Notes: generated from the letters alone by a model not told the origin. A stretch of 9,222 bases of DNA from an uncultured Clostridia bacterium (GCA_937897215.1 CALCBQ010000037.1:1-9222); one strand, 5' to 3'; shown: positions 1 through 5,777, numbered from the stretch's first letter. Made by a program: numbers and translations.

Positions 1-77
1 TTCTTACAAGCGGCAAAGCAGGCCAGGGTGCAGATGCACAGCACCAGGCACAGCAGCATTTTTACAGAGTGCTTCAT
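1..77 (-). CDS. N-terminus of a lipoprotein (partial, cut by the left edge)
   Basis: Only the first 25 codons are present. They give a signal peptide: a charged start (MKHSVK), a Leu/Cys-rich hydrophobic core, and a lipobox F-A-A-C with the Cys at residue 24. It would be exported, lipidated on that Cys and anchored to the outer face of the membrane. The ATG at 75-77 is preceded by an AGAAGG-type ribosome binding site at 84-90 and by a good promoter at 115-143, so the start is well supported. The signal peptide closely resembles that of the neighbouring lipoprotein at 222-650 (shared LCLVL stretch, CFAAC lipobox), which suggests tandem paralogues. The mature domain is outside the window, so no function can be given. 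Confidence 0.72.
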   Translation of the reverse strand, partial: MKHSVKMLLCLVLCICTLACFAACK

Positions 78-114
78 AAGCTTACCTTCTTTCATGAAAG
101 GATCATTTATAAGG

Positions 115-143
115 AGTATAACCGATTTTACGCTTAAAAGCAA
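115..143 (-). promoter_or_regulatory. Sigma-A promoter of the partial lipoprotein gene
   Basis: Read on the minus strand, TTGCTT (138-143) and TATACT (115-120) are separated by exactly 17 nt. Transcription would start near 108, leaving a leader of about 30 nt. That leader contains a perfect 12-bp palindrome, CTTTCATGAAAG (89-100), just ahead of the ribosome binding site. Confidence 0.65.
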
Positions 144-170
144 CCGCTTTTTTACAGAATGGGCGGGAAA

Positions 171-205
171 ACACAAAAAATACAGAGCAGCCGAAGCTGC
201 TCTGT
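171..205 (-). terminator. Intrinsic terminator of the 142-residue lipoprotein gene
   Basis: A perfect 10-bp stem (182-191 with 196-205) closes on a four-base loop that reads TTCG on the minus strand, flanked by C and G: the very stable cUUCGg tetraloop. On the minus strand it is followed by ATTTTTTGTGTTTT. It lies 17 nt past the stop codon at 222. It separates the two lipoprotein genes into individual transcripts. Confidence 0.9.
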
Positions 206-221
206 AGGATTCGTGATACAA

Positions 222-650
222 TTACTTTTTGAAGATCAGCTCGGCGCCGTCCTGCTCCATGGTGATCTTGCCTTTTCTAAAGGTGTATTCCACCTTATCG
301 TCCTCTTCACCTACGGGCCAAATGTAATCGTCATCGTATTCCATGTCTATTTCTTCGCCCATCATGCACAGCTTACCGGTGCCATCCTTCTTCAGCTTCA
401 GATAGCAGAAATCGTCCATGTCGATCTCTTCTTCCATGTACTCGGCATACTCTTCCAGTTGCTCTTCCAGATCAGCCCTGGAGATGGTCTCGCCGTCCTG
501 GGTCATTTCGTAGAACTGATAAGTGCCGACGATGGAGTCTTCTTCCTCTTCGTCGTCATCGTCCCTGTCGTTGTCGCTGCAGGCTGCGAAGCACATAACC
601 ATGCACAGAGCCAGCACCAGGCAAAGAATGCTACGTAAAAACTTCTTCAT
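222..650 (-). CDS. Small acidic lipoprotein, lipocalin-like fold suspected
   Basis: A 142-residue secreted lipoprotein. Residues 1-23 form a signal peptide and the lipobox FAAC places the lipidated Cys at residue 24. Residues 25-38 are a run of almost only Asp and Glu, probably a flexible linker from the membrane. The rest has a VGTY motif at 41-44, a helix-prone Glu-rich stretch at 58-77, then strands with K-K-D-G-T-G-K near 87-93 and a closing G-K-I-T-M-E-Q-D-G-A-E-L-I-F-K-K at 127-142. This pattern recurs in small clostridial lipoproteins with a lipocalin-like beta-barrel; the fold is inferred, not proven. The ATG follows GAAGGAAGG by 8 nt. It has its own promoter (699-727) and terminator (171-205), so it is monocistronic. 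Function unknown. Confidence 0.85.
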   Translation of the reverse strand: MKKFLRSILCLVLALCMVMCFAACSDNDRDDDDEEEEDSIVGTYQFYEMTQDGETISRADLEEQLEEYAEYMEEEIDMDDFCYLKLKKDGTGKLCMMGEEIDMEYDDDYIWPVGEEDDKVEYTFRKGKITMEQDGAELIFKK

Positions 651-698
651 AAATCATACCTTCCTTCAATGTTTGCTGATTGCGACCAGCATGGGACT

Positions 699-727
699 AC
701 TATACTATAGTTTCAAGGAAAAAACAA
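699..727 (-). promoter_or_regulatory. Sigma-A promoter of the 142-residue lipoprotein gene
   Basis: On the minus strand TTGTTT (722-727) and TATAGT (699-704) are 17 nt apart. A second TATAGT overlaps at 704-709, but its spacing to the same -35 is only 12 nt, so the downstream hexamer is the better -10. Transcription would start near 692, about 40 nt ahead of the ATG. Confidence 0.55.
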
Positions 728-734
728 CAAGAAA

Positions 735-765
735 TTCCAATTTATCGCTCCGCTCTAAATTGGAA
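735..765. repeat. 10-bp perfect inverted repeat with an 11-nt loop
   Basis: TTCCAATTTA (735-744) is the exact reverse complement of TAAATTGGAA (756-765). The GC-rich loop is at 745-755. It abuts the next inverted repeat without a spare base. It has no T-tract and sits just upstream of the lipoprotein promoter, so it is unlikely to be a terminator; its role is unknown. Confidence 0.75.
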
Positions 766-885
766 AGTGCACAGTGCAGAGTGCATAGTGCATAGTTACT
801 GGCGGTATCGCCGTAGGCGATGAATTTAAATAAGTGTGCTCCGCACACACCTTAACTGTGAACTGTGCACTCTGCACTGTGCACT
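766..885. repeat. 120-bp element bounded by 33-nt imperfect inverted repeats
   Basis: The left arm (766-798) and the reverse complement of the right arm (853-885) agree at 30 of 33 positions. The first 20 bases are identical and start AGTGCACAGTGCAGAGTGCA. The arms are themselves built from repeats of GTGCA(C/T)AGT. The 54-bp centre holds two small perfect hairpins: ATCGCC-GTA-GGCGAT (807-821) and GTGTGC-TCC-GCACAC (834-848). No open reading frame is inside. The shape fits a MITE-like or foldback element, but no target-site duplication is evident. Confidence 0.8.
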
Positions 886-886
886 A

Positions 887-916
887 AAAAAGCACCACCG
901 AAAGGTGGTGCTTTTT
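887..916. terminator. Bidirectional intrinsic terminator
   Basis: GCACCACC (892-899) pairs with GGTGGTGC (904-911) around a GAAA loop. Five A (887-891) precede the stem and five T (912-916) follow it, so it has a U-tract on either strand. No plus-strand gene lies upstream and no minus-strand gene ends here. It either insulates the flanking genes or is left over from a lost gene. Anything transcribing the four-gene run should start downstream of it. Confidence 0.8.
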
Positions 917-920
917 CCGT

Positions 921-1002
921 CATGGGCGAAGCCCAAATCATGGAGCGAGAGCGAGAAATCATGCTGCGTAGCAGCAATTCATGACGCGTAGCGTCAAATC
1001 AT
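921..1002. repeat. Array of mini-palindromes with a conserved AAATCAT spacer
   Basis: Short hairpins of differing sequence are separated by a near-constant spacer. The stems are GGGC-GAA-GCCC (924-934), an imperfect GAGCG/GCGAG unit (943-955), GCTGC-GTA-GCAGC (963-975) and TGACGC-GTA-GCGTCA (982-996). The spacer AAATCAT, or AATTCAT once, occurs at 935-941, 956-962, 976-982 and 996-1002, and CAT also occurs at 921-923, giving steps of 18, 21, 20 and 20 nt. Stem sequence changes while base-pairing is kept, which points to structure being the conserved property. The array ends six bases before the AGGAG of the four-helix-bundle gene. I see no convincing promoter within it. Confidence 0.75.
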
Positions 1003-1018
1003 TTTTTAGGAGTATCAA

Positions 1019-1372
1019 ATGAAAGAAACCTTGCTTGTAGATTTATCAAAACAGTTTGCAGTTGATATTATAAATCTCTGTACAGATATAAAAGAAACCC
1101 GAAAAAGCAATGTCTTGTTAAACCAAATTTTGCGTAGTGGTACAAGTATTGGTGCAAATATTCACGAAGCAAACTATGCATCAAGTAAAGCTGACTTCAT
1201 AAACAAGTTGCAAATAGCATTGAAAGAGTGTTATGAAACAGATTATTGGCTTTCTATTTTTAAGGCAACACACATAATATCTGATACTGAATATAAGGAA
1301 ATGTTTGCAAAATGCAGTAAAATTCGCAAATTACTTGTTTCATCTATCACAACGGCTAAAAATAATAACTGA
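1019..1372 (+). CDS. Four-helix-bundle protein (S23/IVP family)
   Basis: A 117-residue soluble, all-helical protein. The family hallmark R-S-G-T-S-I-G-A-N-I-H-E-A is at residues 39-51, and the typical A-L-K-E-C-Y-E-T-D-Y-W-L follows at 67-78. Length is usual for the family. Members were first noticed encoded in intervening sequences of 23S rRNA genes and are distantly related to the Avd accessory protein of diversity-generating retroelements; the biochemical role is unsettled. Here it lies in ordinary coding DNA with no rRNA or reverse transcriptase in view. AGGAG (1008-1012) sits six bases before the ATG, and the mini-palindrome array abuts that site. Its stop TGA overlaps the ribosome binding site of the next gene, so it is the first gene of a co-translated run. 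Confidence 0.9.
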   Translation: MKETLLVDLSKQFAVDIINLCTDIKETRKSNVLLNQILRSGTSIGANIHEANYASSKADFINKLQIALKECYETDYWLSIFKATHIISDTEYKEMFAKCSKIRKLLVSSITTAKNNN

Positions 1373-1383
1373 GGATTAAATCA

Positions 1384-1620
1384 ATGATTGTTTATAAAGT
1401 AGTTCATAAATACAAATTGCAAAAGCATGCTGAACTCAAAAATATTGGTGTGTATAGTTCCTATGATTTGGCTAAAAACGCCATTGAAAAATTAAAAAAC
1501 AAACCGGGTTTTCGCGATACTCAAAATGGTTTTAAAGTTCAAAAGACATTTAGATTTCTCAAACCAAAACTTATAAATAAAACTTTTTGGGATGAAGGCT
1601 TTGTTACACATACCGATTAA
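1384..1620 (+). CDS. Small DUF7336-like protein
   Basis: A 78-residue soluble protein with no signal or membrane segment. The pattern matches what I know of DUF7336: an opening strand Y-K-V-V-H-K-Y, then N-I-G-V-Y-S-S at 20-26, a helix A-I-E-K-L-K followed by N-K-P-G-F at 39-43, then N-G-F at 48-50 and a closing W-D-E-G-F-V at 69-74. The function of that family is unknown. The ribosome binding site GAGGA (1371-1375) overlaps the stop codon of the four-helix-bundle gene, with 8 nt to the ATG, so the two are probably translated together. The domain name is from memory of its pattern, not from a search. Confidence 0.75.
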   Translation: MIVYKVVHKYKLQKHAELKNIGVYSSYDLAKNAIEKLKNKPGFRDTQNGFKVQKTFRFLKPKLINKTFWDEGFVTHTD

Positions 1621-1655
1621 CAACTATAAATAATTGATTGTAAAAGGAGATTTTT

Positions 1656-2057
1656 ATGGGACTTTTTAATATTTTTAAGAAAAAAGAACCTTTGACAGAA
1701 GAGCAAATGAAGCTTGATTTTCTTTGGGACCAATGGCGTCAAGAGCAAGTGCCTGCACCATATAGCACACTTATGACATACTATACAGAAATCACAAAGG
1801 GTAGTCATATTTCATTTTTCTTGAACATCGCTTTTTATGGCAAGGTAGATAAAGCTGTTGAAAGAATTGGCGAAGTTTTGCCACCAATTCTTAAAGAAAA
1901 CCTAGAAACTGCATATTCTCATTATCTTGTACTTATCAATGAAGAAAACGAGGAAACTGAAAACAAAATTCGTGAGTGCGATGCGATTTTTGATGAAAAC
2001 AAAAACTTAATTACTGACATTTTACAAGAATACGCAAACACTTTGGAGGTTTATTGA
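1656..2057 (+). CDS. Hypothetical protein, possibly DMP19/DUF4375-like
   Basis: A 133-residue soluble protein, predicted mostly helical. It opens with M-G-L-F-N-I-F-K-K-K. The region at 36-90 (Y-S-T-L-M-T-Y-Y-T-E, then G-S-H-I-S-F-F-L-N at 49-57, then a K-A-V-E-R-I-G-E-V helix at 66-74) resembles the DMP19 fold, whose members carry a G-G-x-x-Q-F-F-x-N motif followed by a helix ending in I-G. Here the Gln is missing, so the match is weak. The last 40 residues are rich in Glu and Asn. AAGGAGA (1644-1650) gives a clear start. The ribosome binding site of the GH35 gene lies in its last codons, and only one base separates the genes. No function should be assigned on this evidence. Confidence 0.7.
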   Translation: MGLFNIFKKKEPLTEEQMKLDFLWDQWRQEQVPAPYSTLMTYYTEITKGSHISFFLNIAFYGKVDKAVERIGEVLPPILKENLETAYSHYLVLINEENEETENKIRECDAIFDENKNLITDILQEYANTLEVY

Positions 2058-2058
2058 T

Positions 2059-3867
2059 ATGTTTGAAATCAAAAACAAAGAATTTTATATGGATGGTAAG
2101 CCTATTAAAATCTATTCAGGTGCTATGCACTATTTCCGTACATTACCTGAATATTGGGAAGACCGTCTTACAAAATTAAAACTTGCAGGCTTCAACACAG
2201 TTGAAACTTATACTTGTTGGAATCTTCACGAGCCACGCCCTGGCGAATTTCATTTTGACGGTATGCTTGACATTGAGCGTTTCGTAAAAACTGCTCAGAA
2301 GGTTGGTCTTTACTGCATTGTAAGACCCGGTCCATATATCTGTGCAGAATGGGATTTCGGTGGACTTCCTGCATGGTTACTTAAAGACAAGAATATGCAA
2401 ATCCGTTGTATGTACCCTGATTTTCTCGTTTGCATTGAGCGTTACTACAAAGAGTTGCTTGGCAGATTAAAGCCGCTTTTAGAAACAAACGGTGGCAATA
2501 TTATTATGATGCAGGTTGAAAACGAATACGGCTCATACGGTAACGACAAAGAATACCTTAAATTTGTTGAAGATTTAACTCGCAGTTGTGGAATTGATGT
2601 TCCACTTTTCACATCTGACGGTAACTGGAAAAATATGCTTTCAGGTGGCTCATTACCACACATTTATAAAGTTCTCAACTTTGGTTCAAGAGCTAAAACT
2701 GCATTTAATTGCTTAAATGATTTCGAGAATGACGGCCCTAATATGTGTGGCGAATTCTGGTGCGGTTGGTTTGACCATTGGCGTGACATTCACCACACAA
2801 GAAAAGCAGAAGAAATTGTTAAAGAAGTTCAGGACTTTTTAGATTGTGGTGCAAATTTCAATTTCTATATGTTCCACGGCGGTACAAACTTTGGCTTTAA
2901 CGCAGGTGCAAACCATAATCCAGGTAAGGCATATGAGCCAACAATCACAAGTTATGACTACTGCGCGTTGCTTAATGAATACGGCGACTACACACCTGCT
3001 TATCACGCAGTACGCCAGTTGTTACATAAACATCAAAATCTTGAGATGCAAGAGTTACCACCATCTCCGGAGCTTCAGACAATCGGTAAAGTAGAACTTA
3101 CTGAATCTGCAAGTCTTTTTGAAAATCTCCAGAATATCGGCGAAGAACACAAAGTCCCGGTTCCTGAAAGTATGGAATATTTTGGTCAGAACTTCGGTAT
3201 GATTTACTATGAAACTGTAATCAAAGGTCGTTACGACCCAATTCCTTTGATGATTAGAAATGTTCACGATTTCGGCTTTGTTTATGTTGATGATAAATAC
3301 AAGAAATTTATTGACAGAACAGTTTACACAAAACGTGGCAAACTTTCACTTGGTTCAATCTTCAAAAAATTCACAAAAGATGACCAAGATACTGCAACTG
3401 TATTTATCGGCTCTGTTGACGGAGAAAAGAAAATCGGCTTACTTGTTGACACAATGGGACGCGTAAACTACGGCGAAAAGATGATGGACAGAAAAGGATT
3501 TTCTGACATTTATATTGCAAATCAGCGTCAAATGGGCTACAAGGTTTGGACACTTCCACTTGATAACCTTGAAAAACTCACATACAAACCTGTTGAAAGT
3601 TTCAACAAAGATAAAGGCGCTATGTTCTATAAGGGCACATTCAAGGCAAACAGTAAAGCAGATTGTTTTGTGCATCTTGATAATTTCCAGAAAGGTTATG
3701 TATGGATTAACGGCTTTAACCTTGGCAGATATTGGGAAGTAGGTCCACAGAAATCACTCTATCTTCCTGGTAGCCTTCTTAAAGAAGAAAACGAGATTGT
3801 AGTGCTTGAAACAATGGGTATGAAAAAACCTGAAATTACAATTACTGACAAACACGATTTAGGGTAA
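2059..3867 (+). CDS. Beta-galactosidase, glycoside hydrolase family 35
   Basis: A 602-residue retaining exo-beta-galactosidase, likely cytoplasmic as it has no signal peptide. The TIM barrel fills about the first 320 residues. Its family signatures are R-P-G-P-Y-I-C-A-E-W-D-F-G-G-L-P-A-W-L-L (89-108), Q-V-E-N-E-Y-G-S-Y with Glu156 as expected acid/base, and G-E-F-W-C-G-W with Glu232 as expected nucleophile, by analogy with Glu188 and Glu268 of human GLB1. H-G-G-T-N-F-G follows at 273-279. The end carries the galactose-binding-like jelly roll (V-W-I-N-G-F-N-L-G-R-Y-W, then L-Y-L-P-G). All key residues are present and the length is normal for compact bacterial GH35. GGAGG (2045-2049) lies inside the preceding gene and the gap is one base, so translation is coupled. 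A terminator follows at once. Substrate and linkage cannot be read from the sequence. Confidence 0.95.
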   Translation: MFEIKNKEFYMDGKPIKIYSGAMHYFRTLPEYWEDRLTKLKLAGFNTVETYTCWNLHEPRPGEFHFDGMLDIERFVKTAQKVGLYCIVRPGPYICAEWDFGGLPAWLLKDKNMQIRCMYPDFLVCIERYYKELLGRLKPLLETNGGNIIMMQVENEYGSYGNDKEYLKFVEDLTRSCGIDVPLFTSDGNWKNMLSGGSLPHIYKVLNFGSRAKTAFNCLNDFENDGPNMCGEFWCGWFDHWRDIHHTRKAEEIVKEVQDFLDCGANFNFYMFHGGTNFGFNAGANHNPGKAYEPTITSYDYCALLNEYGDYTPAYHAVRQLLHKHQNLEMQELPPSPELQTIGKVELTESASLFENLQNIGEEHKVPVPESMEYFGQNFGMIYYETVIKGRYDPIPLMIRNVHDFGFVYVDDKYKKFIDRTVYTKRGKLSLGSIFKKFTKDDQDTATVFIGSVDGEKKIGLLVDTMGRVNYGEKMMDRKGFSDIYIANQRQMGYKVWTLPLDNLEKLTYKPVESFNKDKGAMFYKGTFKANSKADCFVHLDNFQKGYVWINGFNLGRYWEVGPQKSLYLPGSLLKEENEIVVLETMGMKKPEITITDKHDLG

Positions 3868-3868
3868 C

Positions 3869-3898
3869 AAAAAATCCGACCAAACGGTCGGATTTTTT
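3869..3898. terminator. Bidirectional terminator between converging genes
   Basis: ATCCGACC (3874-3881) pairs with GGTCGGAT (3886-3893) around a four-base loop, AAAC. Six T end the plus-strand reading (3893-3898) and six A (3869-3874) give a T-tract on the minus strand. It starts 2 nt after the GH35 stop codon and can also end the minus-strand transcript whose last gene stops at 3952. Confidence 0.9.
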
Positions 3899-3900
3899 AA

Positions 3901-3921
3901 TGCAAAATGCAAAGTGCAAAA
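3901..3921. repeat. Three tandem copies of TGCAAA(A/G)
   Basis: TGCAAAA, TGCAAAG and TGCAAAA run head to tail, directly after the terminator and directly before a REP-like hairpin. They recall the GTGCA-based repeats that make up the inverted repeat at 766-885, but the likeness is short and may be chance. Confidence 0.5.
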
Positions 3922-3923
3922 TT

Positions 3924-3947
3924 GTAAGGGTGATTCACGAATTGCCC
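3924..3947 (+). repeat. REP-like hairpin with a GTAA foot (copy 1)
   Basis: On the plus strand GTAA is followed by GGGTGATT (3928-3935), loop CACG, and AATTGCCC (3940-3947). The stem closes over all 8 bp if two G-T wobbles are allowed. It lies 4 nt past the stop codon of the 576-residue gene. It resembles the hairpin at 7360-7382 (GGCGATT/AATCGCC) and is the most diverged of the four copies, with GTAA in place of GTAG. Confidence 0.55.
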
Positions 3948-3951
3948 ATTT

Positions 3952-5682
3952 TTATTTATCACGCAAGGCTTGTAACTCCAAAAAGCCCATCCATACGCCA
4001 AATCCTACAAAACCAATAGCCCATAGTATCCACCAAGGCATTTCCATAATCATTGATGGTATTTCCTGCGGTCCTAAAAGTATGGCAGTAAGAATTCCTC
4101 CTATAAGCATCATTCCAAGCGTCATAAACGTTCCAAAAAGCACTCCCATAAACAGCCACATGACAAACAGCAACAAACCGATAGAAAAAGAAGTACTTGT
4201 TCCATAAATTCTACGCTCTTCCTTTGTAAGTTTTTGAAGCTCTGCTTTTTTCACTGCAACCTGTACTGCTTGTTCAAGGTTGGCTGAAACTACATTCCTA
4301 TTCTCATCAAGATATTTGCAATTATAAAGAACACTTTTTGACAATCTTTTACCGTTTGCATCAAAAAGACAATCGAAAATATCTTCAGTACTCTCACCAT
4401 CTCTTAAAATGGCTGTTCCACAAACAAAACTAATATCATATGAATCATCACAACCAATATCAAGACATTTAATGTGGTAGTGCACATTCTTTTCTTTGCC
4501 CACAAAATATGTTTTGTCATATGAATCTGTAAGGTGAATTTTTTTCATTTCACCCTGCTTTACAAAGTTAGGATACTGCCCTGTATAGCCATAAAACTCC
4601 ATCATTTTCTGAATTTTTTCATGAACTTCTGAAACTTTTTCTGTATCAAAACATATATCCGATTTAAGTGGATATTTCTTTTGAGAATCCACAATTTTAT
4701 TGTAAATTTCTCGCCATAAAGGTTCATATTTCTGCTTGTTCAGTAATGCCAAAAGTTGCTTAACCAATTTTATACGTTTATCGGTATTTTCAAAATATTG
4801 TTCTAACTTTTCAACTTTTGCCAACAATTCATCATAACCATATTTTTTTAACAATTCCTTAAAAATTGGAAACTTTAAAACTACGTCATCGGTTTGACAG
4901 TACATTAAATTAAAAGTTTTAATTTCTTTCAATAATGGTAACAACTCTTTTTCTTCGTCATTAAACTGATAATTATATATGTCTGTGCCTTTACATAAAA
5001 CCTCGTCCCCTGTTTCAACAAGGTATGACCAAGGTATATCGTACCCATAGACAGCGTCAGCCCTATACACTTCTGTTTCAACTTGAGCATCAGTAAAGCG
5101 AATAACAAATGGGAGTTCTGTATCATCTTCCCAATTTTCAATCAGCCCAACTAAGCAATAACCATCGTCGTCTTTTGTTAAAGAATTAAGACCATTTATG
5201 CAGATATAATAGTTTTCCATTGTTGTCGGCACACCTGTTGCATTTTTGAAAATCAGTCTGCCACAGCAAGCACTAGAATAGGTGTAGTTAATATATGCAT
5301 CATTACCACGAATATCGAAGAAGTGATAACAATACCCGTTATAATCATCAAAAAGCTTCAAAAAAGCGAATTTTACTTCTTCCGATAATCCCATAGCATT
5401 TTTCTCGAATAATTGTTTTTGCTTTGTACCCTCTTTTTCGACATGAGTTTTGCACGCTTTAAAAAATTCAAAAAATTCAGTATCACTTACATTTTTTGAA
5501 ACGTATTTCATAACATTTTCAGGGTAATCAGCACCATTAAGATATGTTTTTTCTACCCATTTTCTGATTTTTTTCAATTCTCTGTGTGATTTTTCATCTA
5601 TGTTTTTATAGACATCACAAATTGAACTATAATGCCAACCAAAAATTTCTATAAAATTATAATCAATTTTACTTAAGTCCAT
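3952..5682 (-). CDS. Uncharacterised protein with a C-terminal membrane domain
   Basis: A 576-residue protein I do not recognise. It has no signal peptide. About 490 residues of soluble, charged sequence come first. A central Lys/Glu-rich helical stretch lies around residues 280-340. Three hydrophobic segments sit near the end (roughly 499-519, 520-537 and 549-570), followed by a short tail, L-Q-A-L-R-D-K. The bulk would sit on one side of the membrane, most likely the cytoplasm, anchored by the tail. Cys residues are scattered (for example S-A-C-C-G-R near 136-141), with no clear metal-binding or catalytic motif. GTGAGGTG (5688-5695) fixes the start. It lies 95 nt after the SIS gene with a hairpin between, so it may be the last gene of the same transcript. 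Its codons are markedly AT-rich. Confidence 0.8.
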   Translation of the reverse strand: MDLSKIDYNFIEIFGWHYSSICDVYKNIDEKSHRELKKIRKWVEKTYLNGADYPENVMKYVSKNVSDTEFFEFFKACKTHVEKEGTKQKQLFEKNAMGLSEEVKFAFLKLFDDYNGYCYHFFDIRGNDAYINYTYSSACCGRLIFKNATGVPTTMENYYICINGLNSLTKDDDGYCLVGLIENWEDDTELPFVIRFTDAQVETEVYRADAVYGYDIPWSYLVETGDEVLCKGTDIYNYQFNDEEKELLPLLKEIKTFNLMYCQTDDVVLKFPIFKELLKKYGYDELLAKVEKLEQYFENTDKRIKLVKQLLALLNKQKYEPLWREIYNKIVDSQKKYPLKSDICFDTEKVSEVHEKIQKMMEFYGYTGQYPNFVKQGEMKKIHLTDSYDKTYFVGKEKNVHYHIKCLDIGCDDSYDISFVCGTAILRDGESTEDIFDCLFDANGKRLSKSVLYNCKYLDENRNVVSANLEQAVQVAVKKAELQKLTKEERRIYGTSTSFSIGLLLFVMWLFMGVLFGTFMTLGMMLIGGILTAILLGPQEIPSMIMEMPWWILWAIGFVGFGVWMGFLELQALRDK

Positions 5683-5747
5683 TATTACACCTCACTTTTA
5701 AGATTATCGTTCCCTACATTTTTGTTGCTTTTTAATATATTTATCAC

Positions 5748-5773
5748 GGACAGACAAGGATGTCTGTCCCTAC
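5748..5773 (-). repeat. REP-like hairpin with a GTAG foot (copy 2)
   Basis: GGACAGACA (5748-5756) and TGTCTGTCC (5761-5769) form a perfect 9-bp stem around a four-base loop. On the minus strand it is preceded by GTAG and one G (5770-5773 is CTAC after a C on the plus strand). It begins 4 nt past the stop codon of the SIS gene. No T-tract follows on either strand, so it is not a classical terminator. An isolated TCCCTACA lacking a hairpin occurs at 5711-5718 and may be a remnant. Confidence 0.65.
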
Positions 5774-5777
5774 GCGA

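Noticed and set aside
159..795. Plus-strand open frames opposite the lipoprotein gene
   Set aside because: They mirror a minus-strand gene that has a signal peptide, ribosome binding site, promoter and terminator; the Ser-run and hydrophobic content come from the complement of the Asp/Glu linker.
921..1002. CRISPR array
   Set aside because: The repeats are only about 7 nt and the period is about 20 nt with palindromic inserts; CRISPR repeats are 23-47 nt with 26-50 nt unique spacers, and no cas gene is present.
1019..1372. 23S rRNA intervening sequence or diversity-generating retroelement
   Set aside because: The protein belongs to the S23/IVP type, but no rRNA sequence, reverse transcriptase or variable/template repeat pair is seen around it.
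1656..2057. DMP19-type DNA-mimic function for the 133-residue protein
   Set aside because: The motif match is partial (no Gln in the expected G-G-x-x-Q-F-F position), so only a fold resemblance is noted.
3914..4207. Plus-strand 97-residue open frame
   Set aside because: It is the antisense of the membrane-domain end of the 576-residue gene and lacks a ribosome binding site.
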